Notes: generated by a model from the sequence alone, not told the origin. Positions 31,210 through 40,577 are shown, counted from the stretch's first letter. The stretch: DNA of 44,865 bases from Paenibacillus whitsoniae (GCF_003955665.1 NZ_RXHU01000107.1:1-44865); one strand, 5' to 3'. Translations and numbers: made by a program.

Positions 31210-34170
31210 CTACCACGTCCGCCGAAGTGTAAACAAGTCCTGCAATTCCTCGTTGGAAAGCTCCGTAATCCAGCCCTCGGAGGAGGAAATGACATTCTCG
31301 CTGAGGCTCATTTTGTTTTCCAGCATCTCGTCAATCCGCTCTTCCAACGTGCCGAGGGAGATGAATTTGTGCACCTGCACATTTTTCTTCTGACCCATCC
31401 GATAAGCCCGGTCAGTCGCTTGGTTCTCAACAGCCGGATTCCACCATCGGTCAAAATGGAAGACATGATTCGCGGCAGTTAGATTGAGGCCGACGCCGCC
31501 GGCTTTCAACGACAGAATGAAGATGCCGGGACCCGGTCCCACGCCGTCAAATGCCTGAAACGACTCAATCATGCCATCTCGCGCCTGCTTGGGCGTAGAG
31601 CCGTTCAAGTAGAGTACCGGCTCGCCGCGCTGCGCGCTGAGCAGATTCGCCAGCATGCGGCCCATGCCGACGTACTGGGTAAAGATCAGGCAGGAGTCGC
31701 CTTCATCACGCAGTTCATCCACCATCGTCACCAATCGCTCCAGCTTGGCGGAGCGCCCTATGAGCATCTCGCGGATCTCCTCGGAGAGCTGTGTGCTCTC
31801 CACAATGTCCAGCTCCTTCGACAACAATACCGGATGGTCGCACAGCTGCTTGAGCTGCGTCAAGGCGCCGAGAATGGCGCCTTTGCGCTCCATGCCCTCA
31901 AGCTGCTGCATGCGCGACATGAGATCTTTCACAGTCTGCTCGTACATCGCGCCTTGCTCTGCCGTGAGGTTGATGTAGACCTTGTTCTCCAGCTTATCCG
32001 GCAGATCGAGCTGGATGGCCGGATCTTTTTTCTTGCGCCGCAGCATGAACGGCTTGATGAATTGCTGAAGCTGCGCAGTGCGCTCCGTATCCTGATGCTT
32101 CTCGATCGGTGTGGCGAACCGCTGTTGAAAGCCGCGCTGACTGCCGAGGAAGCCGGGATTCATGAAGTCGTAGATCGACCATAGCTCTGACAACCTATTC
32201 TCAATCGGCGTCCCCGTCAATGCAATGCGGTGCAGGGCGCTGAGCGAGCGGATCGCCGCGGATTGCTTGTTGGCGGCATTTTTAATGTTTTGCGCTTCGT
32301 CGAGACAGAGGGAGCTCCAGGTGTACGCTTGGAGCGTTTCTTGATCGAGCAGCGCCGTCGTGTAGGACGTCAGCACAATATCTGTATGCGGAAGAGCTTC
32401 GGTCAGCTCCTCGCGGCCCAGTCGCGATTTGCCATAATGGAGCATGACCCGGAGCTCCGGTGCGAAGCGGGCGAGCTCCTTCTGCCAGTTGCCCAGCACG
32501 GATGTCGGACAGACGAGCAGGGCAGGCTGCTCCGAAACCGGCTGATGGTAGAGCAGATACGTAATAAACTGAACCGTTTTCCCGAGCCCCATATCGTCGG
32601 CAAGACAGGCGCCAAGGCCGTGCTGCCGCATATAGCTGAGCCAGGTGAAGCCCTGCCGCTGGTAGCCGCGCAGTTCGGCCTGCAGGCCATCGGGAACGGG
32701 CAATGCAGGAATGTCGGAAGGCTGCGCAAGCTGCCGCATGAGCTTGAGCAGATGCGCGTTCAGCTCGACTTCGAGCTCCACGCGAGCGTCGTCCTCCGCT
32801 TCTTCTTCCGACTCCTCTTTTCTGCCGGAAGCACGCCGTTCGGCAGTTTGCTCCTTCTCCAGCTCGCTGAGCAGATGCAGCTGCAAAATATCCTGCAGCG
32901 ACAAGCCCTCGGCGGGGTCGACGCTCGCCATAAGCCGGCGGATCTGCTCCAGCAGCGCCGGATCAAGATAGATCCACTCGCCTCGGAAGCGGACCAGCCG
33001 CTCGTTCCGTTCGAGCAGGCTCATAAACTCCGCTTCGCTCAGCGAGTTTTCGCCGATGGCGACGCGCCAGTCGAAGCTGACAAGCGCGTTCATCCCGAAC
33101 AGCGACTCGCCGCCTCCGCCGCTGCCGGCGCCTTCGGCAAGCCGCGCGCTCAGCCGCGGCTTGCGCTTCGAGGCTGCTTCCCACCAGCCGGGAAGCAGCA
33201 CGTTCCAGCCGTCCTCCAGGAGTTGACGGCTGTTGGTGGTCAAGAAGGACCACGCCGACTCGTCGGTTAACGTGGTCCCGAGCAGGACGCCGCGGCTTGT
33301 CAAGCCGGGCAGCGCCGCACCAAGCCGAGCCGCCCAGCCCGGGGCCCGCTCGGCGACGAAAGGTTCCCAGGCGTCATCCCAGTCGCCTGTCGCTTGCCCG
33401 TCCTCCTGCAAGCGGACGGGGATCATGAACGAGCCGTCCTGTCTGTCCGTCAGGACGAGGCGAAGGCGCCAGGCCGGATCTTCGTCATCCGGCTCCAGCA
33501 ATTGCAGGGCCGGACGGAACGGCGCGATGTCCGGCCGCCACCCCATGGCGGCAAGCCATTCCGCTTCGGTAATGGCTTCCGCCGACAGCCCTGGCGCTGT
33601 GCGGAACAGCGCCGGATAATCGCGGCGCAGGTCGCCCAGCGCCGCGTCCGAGGCATAGTGCCGCTGCTTGACGGCAGCGGAGAAAAGGGCGCGCAGCCCG
33701 GAGAGGCTGTCGCCAAAGCCTTCCAGTCGGCTGATCGCCACCCAGTCGACGCCTTCGAACATTTCCGCGCGGCCATCCCACGTCCACGCAAGCTCGCCGC
33801 GGCGGTATGCCTCGAAGCTCGGCAGGTAGCTGCCTTCTTCGGCGGCGCGCAGCAGCAGCGGTGCCAGCTCCAAAAGCTGCCGGCCGGCCTCGGTCGCCAT
33901 GTGCCATTCGGCGATTTCTAGGAAATTGGGCGCTGCGAAGTAAGGCAGCGCCATTTCCGCCGGCAGGACGACCAGGCTAAGCTCGCCGGCCGCTGTGATC
34001 TCCAGCGTCGTGCCGTAATAAGACGGCGCATGCCAGGCAAAGAGCAGCTTGGCGAGCTGCTCGCCGCCGATGTCGCGTCCGTCTTTTTCGCCCCAGATGA
34101 GGGCGTCGCCGCGATCGGTCAATGTGACGGAAAGCGAAAGGGTATGTAAATACGAGAGCATCGTCGTCAT
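31210..34170 (-). CDS. SNF2-family DEAD/DEAH helicase-like ATPase
   Basis: 986 residues. The N-terminal ~450 residues are the bacterial SNF2 accessory region with acidic/tryptophan-rich stretches, and a charged KEESEEEAEDDARVELEVE segment lies at ~445-465. The ATPase core follows: Walker A DDMGLGKTVQ (~527-534), DEAQ in place of DEAH (~622), TGTPIENRLSELWSI, and the C-terminal RecA lobe with RWWNPAVENQATDRAYRMGQ and the LGTLEERI end. The start codon overlaps the stop of the SWIM-domain gene as ATGA. SNF2 proteins translocate on double-stranded DNA; in bacteria some act on RNA polymerase (RapA), but the long N-terminus here is different. No adjacent methylase or nuclease points to a defence system. 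Confidence 0.92.
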   Translation of the reverse strand: MTTMLSYLHTLSLSVTLTDRGDALIWGEKDGRDIGGEQLAKLLFAWHAPSYYGTTLEITAAGELSLVVLPAEMALPYFAAPNFLEIAEWHMATEAGRQLLELAPLLLRAAEEGSYLPSFEAYRRGELAWTWDGRAEMFEGVDWVAISRLEGFGDSLSGLRALFSAAVKQRHYASDAALGDLRRDYPALFRTAPGLSAEAITEAEWLAAMGWRPDIAPFRPALQLLEPDDEDPAWRLRLVLTDRQDGSFMIPVRLQEDGQATGDWDDAWEPFVAERAPGWAARLGAALPGLTSRGVLLGTTLTDESAWSFLTTNSRQLLEDGWNVLLPGWWEAASKRKPRLSARLAEGAGSGGGGESLFGMNALVSFDWRVAIGENSLSEAEFMSLLERNERLVRFRGEWIYLDPALLEQIRRLMASVDPAEGLSLQDILQLHLLSELEKEQTAERRASGRKEESEEEAEDDARVELEVELNAHLLKLMRQLAQPSDIPALPVPDGLQAELRGYQRQGFTWLSYMRQHGLGACLADDMGLGKTVQFITYLLYHQPVSEQPALLVCPTSVLGNWQKELARFAPELRVMLHYGKSRLGREELTEALPHTDIVLTSYTTALLDQETLQAYTWSSLCLDEAQNIKNAANKQSAAIRSLSALHRIALTGTPIENRLSELWSIYDFMNPGFLGSQRGFQQRFATPIEKHQDTERTAQLQQFIKPFMLRRKKKDPAIQLDLPDKLENKVYINLTAEQGAMYEQTVKDLMSRMQQLEGMERKGAILGALTQLKQLCDHPVLLSKELDIVESTQLSEEIREMLIGRSAKLERLVTMVDELRDEGDSCLIFTQYVGMGRMLANLLSAQRGEPVLYLNGSTPKQARDGMIESFQAFDGVGPGPGIFILSLKAGGVGLNLTAANHVFHFDRWWNPAVENQATDRAYRMGQKKNVQVHKFISLGTLEERIDEMLENKMSLSENVISSSEGWITELSNEELQDLFTLRRTW

Positions 34171-35735
34171 TCCAGCAGCTTTCCTTTCTTTAGTTCCTCT
34201 TGCAAGGCGCGCAGACGGCTGTGGCGCTGGGCGAAGCCCGCGAAGAACGCCTCCCAGCGCTCCGGTTGCTTCATTTTTTTGTATACCTTGTCCAGACGTT
34301 TCAGCAGCTTCACCGCCGCTTTATAATCGTGCCGGTTCTTAAGCCGGACGTACTGCTCGATCGCTTGATGATAGTAGGGAAGCAGCAGCTCGGGCGACTC
34401 CTTCTCTATTGGTTGGAGCACACTGACGCGGTGTTCGAGCGGACTGTGCCCCTGCATGATTTGCAGCTCGATCCACAGCTTCCATTTGCCTTGCTCATGG
34501 AGAAGGCTTTCGATGACCCGGTACGAAAGGGGCAGCAGCGTCTCCAGGGCGCGCCACATGGCGTCTTCCGCTTGGGGCAAATGTTCGGCGGCAAGCTTCC
34601 AGTACGCGATAAGCGTATTCAGCTCATCCAGCCGCTTCCTAGCAAAAAAAGGCGTCAACTGCCGCAGCCAGTCCGCTAAATTCACCCATTGCCGGTGGAT
34701 CGTGAAAAACGCGAGAAACGGCTGATAAACGGAGCTGCTCGCGGTCTCGAAGGAAGGATGCAGGGCAAGCTTCTTCCAGGCTTCGTCCGAATGCCCCAGC
34801 CATGTCAGCACATAGGCATGGGCGGCGACGCTGGACAGATTGGCCTTCGTTTCGCTGATTTGTACCAAAGCGGCGGCTTCCGTCTGTGCCAGTCTTTCTT
34901 GTTCTTGCGCAGGGAGCAGCTCGGCCGCTCCCGCGCACATCGCGGCATAGACGATAAAGTGCTGATTGCGCTTGTCGCTTTCCCGTTCAATCCCCTGCCG
35001 TAAATACGCCAATGTGTCCTCCAGCCGCTTGCTGTCCTGGGCCAGACCTTGTTGATGCTCCGGGAGCTCCAGCCACTGGTTCAGATGATCGAGCACCCAA
35101 TAAATCGTAGAGGATGTGTAAAAGGTGACGCTTAATTCGTGTTGCTGTTCTGCAAGTTTGCGCAGGATAAAAAGCTGCTGATGCAGCTCCCAATACAGCC
35201 TGTCTGCTGCGCTGAAAGCTATGGTTGTTTGCTGCAGGCTTGCAAGGCGGACTCGCAGCTCTTCCACATAGCGCCCTTGATCGTAGGAAGGCTTAATCCC
35301 CTGCGTATAGCCGTCAAGAAACTGCTGCCAGCCGCTGACGGGCAGTCCAGGCAGCTTCTCCGCTCCGCTGCCTTCAGCCGCTTTCGCCGCCATACGCTTT
35401 AAATGAATCTTGGCATTTACGACTTGCGAAGCCGGATAGCCGTACCGATCGCCGAGCGCCATAATGGCGGCGGCCATGTGCTTGCAGCCTCTTGCAGCCG
35501 GACAACTGCAGGCAGCAATCGTAGGTTTGTTTACATCGAGCTCTACCCTGCATTTTTCCCCGAACTCTTCGACACGTGCTTCGAGCAGCCCGTAATCGGA
35601 GAGACGCAGGGAATCGACCATGCCTTGCTTGTAGAAATGAAACCCTCGGCTGAGCGTGACTTCGGAATACGTTTCGGCGACATACCGAAGAATGCCAGCC
35701 CATTGTTCTTCATTAAGTGTAGTTGCTGCTTGCAT
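34167..35735 (-). CDS. SWIM zinc-finger protein coupled to SNF2 ATPase
   Basis: 522 residues from the ATG at 35735 (AAGGAG 7 nt upstream); the frame continues to 35822 but without a binding site and across the promoter. The SWIM finger CSCPAARGCKH (C-x-C-x(n)-C-x-H, ~74-84) follows a beta-rich RV.ELDVNKPT segment. The rest is long and helical, with many Trp/Leu/Gln pairs (TPR/HEAT-like), suggesting a scaffold. SWIM fingers bind DNA or proteins. The 4-nt overlap with the SNF2 gene indicates stoichiometric production. This gene pair is widespread in Bacillales and lacks an assigned function. Confidence 0.9.
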   Translation of the reverse strand: MQAATTLNEEQWAGILRYVAETYSEVTLSRGFHFYKQGMVDSLRLSDYGLLEARVEEFGEKCRVELDVNKPTIAACSCPAARGCKHMAAAIMALGDRYGYPASQVVNAKIHLKRMAAKAAEGSGAEKLPGLPVSGWQQFLDGYTQGIKPSYDQGRYVEELRVRLASLQQTTIAFSAADRLYWELHQQLFILRKLAEQQHELSVTFYTSSTIYWVLDHLNQWLELPEHQQGLAQDSKRLEDTLAYLRQGIERESDKRNQHFIVYAAMCAGAAELLPAQEQERLAQTEAAALVQISETKANLSSVAAHAYVLTWLGHSDEAWKKLALHPSFETASSSVYQPFLAFFTIHRQWVNLADWLRQLTPFFARKRLDELNTLIAYWKLAAEHLPQAEDAMWRALETLLPLSYRVIESLLHEQGKWKLWIELQIMQGHSPLEHRVSVLQPIEKESPELLLPYYHQAIEQYVRLKNRHDYKAAVKLLKRLDKVYKKMKQPERWEAFFAGFAQRHSRLRALQEELKKGKLLE

Positions 35736-35774
35736 CGGAAAGCTCCTTTGCCATTTACAATTGAATATCTCTCT

Positions 35775-35804
35775 AGTATAAATAGCCGCCGCCATCTTGT
35801 AAAT
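35775..35804 (-). promoter_or_regulatory. Promoter of the SWIM-SNF2 operon
   Basis: On the minus strand TTTACA (35804-35799) and TATACT (35780-35775) are 18 bp apart, a good sigma-A match, about 40 nt before the start codon. Confidence 0.7.
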
Positions 35805-35959
35805 TTCCCGGTCAATGGCCATTTCCGGATGGCAGCTTCCGTGATGGCATCGGTGCCGCTGCTGCTAGTGTTCTTCTTAGTTCAGAAGAAATTTATCGAA
35901 GGTGTGGCGACGACGGGGTTGAAATAACCGTTTTTATCCGCGTGTACGCATGATGTGTA

Positions 35960-35995
35960 TTGACTTTCTTTACTGTAACTAATATAATTACAGTA
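35960..35995 (+). promoter_or_regulatory. Sigma-A promoter overlapped by a TACTGTAA/TTACAGTA palindrome
   Basis: TTGACT (35960-35965) and TATAAT (35983-35988) are 17 bp apart. TACTGTAA (35971-35978) and TTACAGTA (35988-35995) form an 8-bp dyad with a 9-nt centre lying across the -10, so a dimeric repressor bound there would block transcription of the small gene that follows. Confidence 0.8.
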
Positions 35996-36029
35996 TAAAG
36001 TTCATTATACACGAAGGTGGCGATTGAAG

Positions 36030-36404
36030 ATGATGAATATTGCCGTCAGTGACTGGGTAGTCGCAACGACACGCGAGGATGAAATGGTACACGGCTTTGT
36101 GGATTCAATTGCAACGCCGCTGGGCATCGGCTTTGTTTATGTCATTGCCTCGGATCGGGAATCTACGATCGGGCATATTGTCGACGTGAACTTGGCGAGC
36201 ATGAAGAAGCTGCCGGAGGGCGGCGTGACGACAGTCGAGCAAGCGAAGAGTATGATTGATTTGGCGCTTTCGGTTCGCGACGAAGCTTGGTTCCGTGAGC
36301 TTAGCGAGCACCTGCTAATGTTGGAAGCGAAGGGCGATGCCAGCGACGAGGCAAGTGAGGGCAAGAAGCAAGGAGTTAACCGGATCAGCGCGGATTTACG
36401 CTAA
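36030..36404 (+). CDS. Small protein with IDEAL-like C-terminal motif
   Basis: 124 residues. ATG 36030 (9 nt after AAGGTGG) is preferred to the TTG at 36024. The first ~70 residues form a small beta domain (VSDWVVATTREDEMVHGFVDSI ... VYVIASDRE). The segment AKSMIDLALSVRDEAWFRELSEHLLMLE (~75-103) resembles the IDEAL domain found in small Bacillales proteins, and the tail is charged. Function unknown. The gene stands alone under a promoter with a strong dyad operator, so its expression is probably tightly controlled. Confidence 0.7.
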   Translation: MMNIAVSDWVVATTREDEMVHGFVDSIATPLGIGFVYVIASDRESTIGHIVDVNLASMKKLPEGGVTTVEQAKSMIDLALSVRDEAWFRELSEHLLMLEAKGDASDEASEGKKQGVNRISADLR

Positions 36405-36457
36405 GGTCCAGCTTCTCAATAGATCAGCTATCCCAGAAACCCGCATCGCGGTTATGT

Positions 36458-36505
36458 AAAGAAGCATTGCTCCCCTGATTGGGGAAACAATGCTTCTTTT
36501 TGTTT
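36458..36505. terminator. Bidirectional terminator
   Basis: AAAGAAGCATTG pairs with CAATGCTTCTTT outside an inner TCCCC/GGGGA stem; T-run on the right and A-run on the left. It separates convergent genes ending at 36404 and 36550. Confidence 0.9.
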
Positions 36506-36549
36506 TGGGGCGTGCCACGTGTCGGGGCTTAACTTGTAATGCAAGCCGC

Positions 36550-37353
36550 CTACGCCTCGTCCGGTTGAGCCGGTGCGGGTGCTGGGGCGGGCTTGCGCAC
36601 CGCCGGCGCCTTGGCCGCTTCTTCCGCGAGCAGGCTTTGCAGCTCGGCGATTTTGCGCGGATCGGCGCCTTCAAGCTTGTCCGCAAAATATTTGGCTGCG
36701 AACAGCTCCCAAGTCGGCTCGACCTTATGTGTGCGCATCGTGCGCACGGCGTTTTTGACGAGCCGACGTTCCTTCGCGTTCGTGTACTTGTCGACGAAAA
36801 GCTGCTTGCGCGAGAAGTCGAGCTCTTGAAAGACGGCGCGCAGCACCTCCGCGGTCATGCGCGCATCGTCTAGCGCGCGGTGAGCGGAGCCTTCGCCAGT
36901 AATGCCGAGTTCGTCCAGCGCGGCTTCGACGCTGACATCGTTGGTCACATTTTTAAAGCGGATGTAGCCTTTCAGCAAGTCGAAGTAGTCCATCGCCATC
37001 CAATAGGCGTCGTCCAGCTTGTGCATGCGCGTATCGAGGATAATGCGCTTCAAATCTTCGCCGCCCCAAGTGATGAGAAGCTTCTCCGGACTGCGGTCGA
37101 GCCAGCGGATGAAATCCTGAATCACCTTCGGAAAGCCGCTCGCCCGGTCAATATCCTCCTGGGGAATGCCGGTTTTCTTTTTAATAAACCCGTTCAGCTT
37201 TGCAAAGTAGACAGGCTTGATCAAGGCGGAAAACTCGTCGATTTGCTGCAGAGAAGCGTCCAGTCGGACGGCCCCGATCTCGATGACTTCCATCGGCAGA
37301 TCGCTTGCAAATTTTCGCCCATTAAATTCAATATCGAGTACAATGTAGTCCAT
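36550..37353 (-). CDS. DEDDh 3'-5' exonuclease (DnaQ/RNase T-like)
   Basis: 267 residues. The exonuclease fold occupies ~1-180: Exo I is YIVLDIEF (D7, E9), Exo II lies in TWGGEDLKRII with its Asp, and Exo III is HRALDDA (His ~157, Asp ~162), the DEDDh set. B. subtilis KapD and eukaryotic ERI1-like nucleases belong to this class. The C-terminal ~85 residues (AKERRLVKNAVRTMRTHKVEPTWELFAAKYF, then an Ala/Pro tail) are extra and their role is unknown. It lies 50 nt downstream of the MFS gene on the same strand and may share its transcript. Confidence 0.88.
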   Translation of the reverse strand: MDYIVLDIEFNGRKFASDLPMEVIEIGAVRLDASLQQIDEFSALIKPVYFAKLNGFIKKKTGIPQEDIDRASGFPKVIQDFIRWLDRSPEKLLITWGGEDLKRIILDTRMHKLDDAYWMAMDYFDLLKGYIRFKNVTNDVSVEAALDELGITGEGSAHRALDDARMTAEVLRAVFQELDFSRKQLFVDKYTNAKERRLVKNAVRTMRTHKVEPTWELFAAKYFADKLEGADPRKIAELQSLLAEEAAKAPAVRKPAPAPAPAQPDEA

Positions 37354-37403
37354 GGTGCGGGCCCCCGTTTCATTACTGTGCTTCTAATTGTAACAGAATT
37401 CGC

Positions 37404-38555
37404 TCAGCTTACCAGCACCTGTTTGCGGAAAACGACGCGCAGGGCAAGGCTGAGGAGTACGCCAGCCAGCGACATGCCCGACACCCACAGGTACAGCTGC
37501 TTACCGCCAACCTGGTCGTACACCCAACCGCCGATATACGACGCCACAATGCCCGATACGCCAAAAAAGAGGATTGCCAACACTGTCTGCCCTGTCGCCC
37601 GCCATTCTTCCGGAACGATGCGGTACAAGTACTGAATCGCCGCCGAATAAAAAATCGGAAACGTGAAAACCTGTAATAATTGAATGGCTACGAGCAGGTG
37701 GGGCTCTGTGATCCAGGCCGAGAGGAAGAAGCGGATGAAGTAAAAAAAGGCCGAGAACGAAATGATGGCCAACTCCTTTCCTTGACGCAGCCACCAGAAG
37801 CTCAGAGCAAAAACCAGAATCTCGCTTCCCGCGGCCAAGAACCAGGCGACGCCGACCAGTTTCGGACTTCCGCCCAAGTCGCGGATGTATACGCCAAGAA
37901 ACGTATCGTTGATCCGCTGCGGTACCGCAACGACGAAGATGAGCGCCATGAACCAGAGCGTTTCTTTTCTCGCTAAAAAGCTGCGCAGCGCGCGCAATGT
38001 AATCGGCTTACCGGTGACCGGCGCGTCGGGCAGACAAAGCACGTTCAGGATCGATAAGAAACCGATCCCGGCAAAAAGGTACGCAAGGCTGCCGATACCG
38101 AAATACTGTGCGGTAAAGCCGACGGCCAGCGACATTAATGCATATCCGAAGGCGCCGAATGTTCGAATGGAGCCGTAGCTTATGCCTGCGGCTTCCGCCG
38201 TTTGGAAATTCAGACTTTCCGTTAGCGGATCGAGCGGCATCAGGAAGAAATACAGCAGCATGGTGAAGACCATCAGCATCGCCCAAGTGGTTGAGGCATA
38301 CAAGCAGTAACCTAGCAATGTCGAACAGACGACAAGGACGAGCATCACTTTTTTAATGGTTTTGGTTTTATCGCTGATCATGCCCCAAAGCGGCTGCGAA
38401 AAAATCGCAATGAACCCGCCGGTGCCGATAATGAGTCCGATTTTGGATGTGGAAAGCCCTTGGGCGTCCAGATATACAGGGAGAAACGATACGAACAGGG
38501 CGATCAGCGCAAAATACAAGAAGTTGAACAACTGTAAAAATGAATATGAACGCAT
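37404..38555 (-). CDS. MFS transporter (MFS_1-like, nucleoside/phenylpropionate permease type)
   Basis: 383 residues with 12 predicted membrane helices. The N-terminus (FNFLYFALIALFVSFLPVYLDAQGLS) and motif A (GMISDKTKTIKKVM, ~58-71) fit the MFS_1-like group (HcaT/LacY-like fold). The substrate cannot be told. AGGAAGG lies before the ATG. An AraC regulator gene lies 78 nt upstream on the same strand and an exonuclease gene follows, so a three-gene transcript is possible. Confidence 0.87.
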   Translation of the reverse strand: MRSYSFLQLFNFLYFALIALFVSFLPVYLDAQGLSTSKIGLIIGTGGFIAIFSQPLWGMISDKTKTIKKVMLVLVVCSTLLGYCLYASTTWAMLMVFTMLLYFFLMPLDPLTESLNFQTAEAAGISYGSIRTFGAFGYALMSLAVGFTAQYFGIGSLAYLFAGIGFLSILNVLCLPDAPVTGKPITLRALRSFLARKETLWFMALIFVVAVPQRINDTFLGVYIRDLGGSPKLVGVAWFLAAGSEILVFALSFWWLRQGKELAIISFSAFFYFIRFFLSAWITEPHLLVAIQLLQVFTFPIFYSAAIQYLYRIVPEEWRATGQTVLAILFFGVSGIVASYIGGWVYDQVGGKQLYLWVSGMSLAGVLLSLALRVVFRKQVLVS

Positions 38556-38633
38556 ACGAACCTAACCTTCCTGCAGATGCTTGATGTTGTAAAAAGGTTA
38601 TTCTATCACGTACAGCCGCGAGTGGCTATAGGA

Positions 38634-39452
38634 TTATGTTTTGCGTAAAACGTCGGAAGGATTCGTGCCCGTGACTTGCTTGAACTGCCGGCTGAAAAAA
38701 TAAATGCTGCGGTAGCCCAGCGCTTCCGCCACTTCGCTGACATTCATCCCCAGGCGCAGCAGGTAGGCGGCGCGCTCGATTCGCTTTTGAATCACATAGG
38801 ACTCGATCGTTTGGCCCATCAGTTCCTTCCATTTGAGAGAAAAATAACGAGGGGACAGGTGCGCCTCCTTGGCAAGCTCCTGAATGCTGTAATGCCGTCC
38901 AGGATTTTGGCCTATCCTTGCGGCTACGCCCATCATGACGCGGCGAAGCGACCGTTTGGCCGGATCGCCGAAAGGCTGGTTGCCCGGCGCTTGGCGTTCG
39001 TAAGCGAGCAGCAGCAATCGCAGCAGCAGGGTCGCTTCTTCTTCATGGCCGAAGGCAGCCGCCAGTCGAACTTGAATGAAACGATCAAGATAGAGCTCAT
39101 GAAAATCGGCAGGATCAAAACGGACACGGGAGGGTAGCGAGATTCGCTGCGAGAAGCTCTCGGTGCAGTTAAAATGGATAAACGTCACGGTCAGCGGGCG
39201 CTCCGGGTTATGTCTGGCGCTGGCAAGATCTCCCGGTTGAAATAAATAGCAATCCCCTTGTCCGACTTGCATGCGCTCTCCGCCCAGAATCACTTCGCCT
39301 TCACCGCCCCACACATACCATAAGTCAAAATCGTGAAAAGGCTCATGCTCCCGATTCCATCTCCAATTAGGTTCGCAATTGACTTTGCCGAAAAGATCGT
39401 TTAGTTCAAGGTTCACCCTGCTGAAAAAAGACAAGTCCACCGTCTCCTTCAT
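38634..39452 (-). CDS. AraC-family transcriptional regulator, divergent from a PhyH dioxygenase
   Basis: 272 residues. Cupin sensor domain (~20-130; DLWYVWGGEGEVILGGERMQVGQGDCYLFQPGD) and C-terminal AraC DNA-binding domain (~170-270; YSIQELAKEAHLSPRYFSLKWKELMG and MNVSEVAEALGYRSIYFFSRQFKQVTGTNPSDVL). It is divergent from the dioxygenase gene across 113 nt, so that gene is the likely target, and the MFS gene downstream on the same strand may be part of the same unit. Confidence 0.9.
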   Translation of the reverse strand: MKETVDLSFFSRVNLELNDLFGKVNCEPNWRWNREHEPFHDFDLWYVWGGEGEVILGGERMQVGQGDCYLFQPGDLASARHNPERPLTVTFIHFNCTESFSQRISLPSRVRFDPADFHELYLDRFIQVRLAAAFGHEEEATLLLRLLLLAYERQAPGNQPFGDPAKRSLRRVMMGVAARIGQNPGRHYSIQELAKEAHLSPRYFSLKWKELMGQTIESYVIQKRIERAAYLLRLGMNVSEVAEALGYRSIYFFSRQFKQVTGTNPSDVLRKT

Positions 39453-39565
39453 ATGTAGAATAGTGCAAATAATGATGAGGCTTAATGCATTTATATTAGC
39501 GCTTTTTCTTTCTATAATTCAATTAGAAGTATTGAAATTATTTAAATGAAAAGGTGGCGTGAAAG

Positions 39566-40405
39566 ATGGCAAAAGTCAATGATGACGTGTTATCGCCAGA
39601 GGAAATTTCATTAAAGTTGTATAGGTACGACAAAATTGCAGACAAGGTGGACGGTTATGAGAACTGGGGGGAGGAAGAGCTTGCGAGCTACATGCAAGAT
39701 GGGTATTCAGCTGTCGAGGGGATTTTGAACGAAGAGGAGATTCAGGCAGCTAAGGATGCGCTGCATGATCTTATTTTTGTGGATAGCCGTGGGGTTCAAC
39801 TGCAGTTTACAAAGCCGCAGCGTGAGCTGCGCACCGACGAGGATCGAGAGCTTGCGATTCGCAAGGTAAGCGAGTTCGTCAACGTCGAGGAACGGCTGAG
39901 GGCGATTGCCGAGCATCCGTCTATCCTTGCGATGGCGAAGGCGATTCTAGGAGAGGAACCGCGCATTGCACAGGATATGGCGCTTTTGAAGCCGCCTCAC
40001 GGGGGCGGAGAGAAGCCATGGCATCAAGATATGGCCTACGGCAATCTGGCCTATGACAAACCGGTCGTCGGCGTCTGGATCGCCCTCGATGAAGCTGCGC
40101 TGGATAACGGCTGCATGCACGTCATACCCGGTTCGCATGCGGACGGCGCCACGCCTCATTATGCGGTGCGCGATTGGCAGCTGTGCGATGCGCACGTTCA
40201 GATTGAAAAAGATGTTGCAGTGCCCTTGCAGCCCGGCGGACTGCTGTTGTTTCACGGTCTGCTCAAGCACGGCACCCCGTTTAATTTATCGACGAAAAAG
40301 CGCCGTGCACTGCAGTTTCACTATGTGGGGGAGTCGGCGGTCAAGCTGACGCCGAAGGAGTATAAGCGTTTTTTTACGAATGAGATGACCGGAGCGGAAT
40401 GCTAG
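39566..40405 (+). CDS. Phytanoyl-CoA dioxygenase family protein (PhyH), single domain
   Basis: 279 residues, ATG with AAAGGTGG upstream. Fe(II)/2-oxoglutarate oxygenase fold with H153-Q-D155 (KPWHQDMAYG) and H235 (LLKHGTPFN) as iron ligands and a downstream Arg in KKRRALQFHYVG for 2-oxoglutarate. It is a second PhyH gene in the window but shares little sequence with the HEAT-fused one at 20584. The AraC neighbour suggests an inducible small-molecule oxidation step. The substrate is unknown. Confidence 0.9.
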   Translation: MAKVNDDVLSPEEISLKLYRYDKIADKVDGYENWGEEELASYMQDGYSAVEGILNEEEIQAAKDALHDLIFVDSRGVQLQFTKPQRELRTDEDRELAIRKVSEFVNVEERLRAIAEHPSILAMAKAILGEEPRIAQDMALLKPPHGGGEKPWHQDMAYGNLAYDKPVVGVWIALDEAALDNGCMHVIPGSHADGATPHYAVRDWQLCDAHVQIEKDVAVPLQPGGLLLFHGLLKHGTPFNLSTKKRRALQFHYVGESAVKLTPKEYKRFFTNEMTGAEC

Positions 40406-40426
40406 ATTCCTTAGAAATGTCCCGGA

Positions 40427-40462
40427 AAAGCCTCTTTCCTGAAAAATGGAAAGGGGCTATTT
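40427..40462 (+). terminator. Rho-independent terminator after PhyH gene
   Basis: GCCTCTTTCC / GGAAAGGGGC (one T-G pair), followed by TATTTATAT; 22 nt after the stop. Confidence 0.75.
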
Positions 40463-40577
40463 ATATCCTATATGGACAAACGCGTATTTTAAGAGGTAAA
40501 GACATCTACGTCCCAAAACGTACAGGCAAATGGACGAAGTTCCCCGTATGATGAAGCATTCATGGGGAGGTGTTGAG

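Noticed and set aside
32230..33270. Long plus-strand open frame (346 codons) opposite the SNF2 gene
   Set aside because: Antisense shadow of a GC-rich coding region with strong sense-strand motifs; product is unlike any real protein.
31210..35735. Antiphage defence island around the SNF2 gene (DISARM-like)
   Set aside because: DISARM and similar systems need a methylase and further helicase or phospholipase genes, none of which are present; neighbours are ordinary genes.
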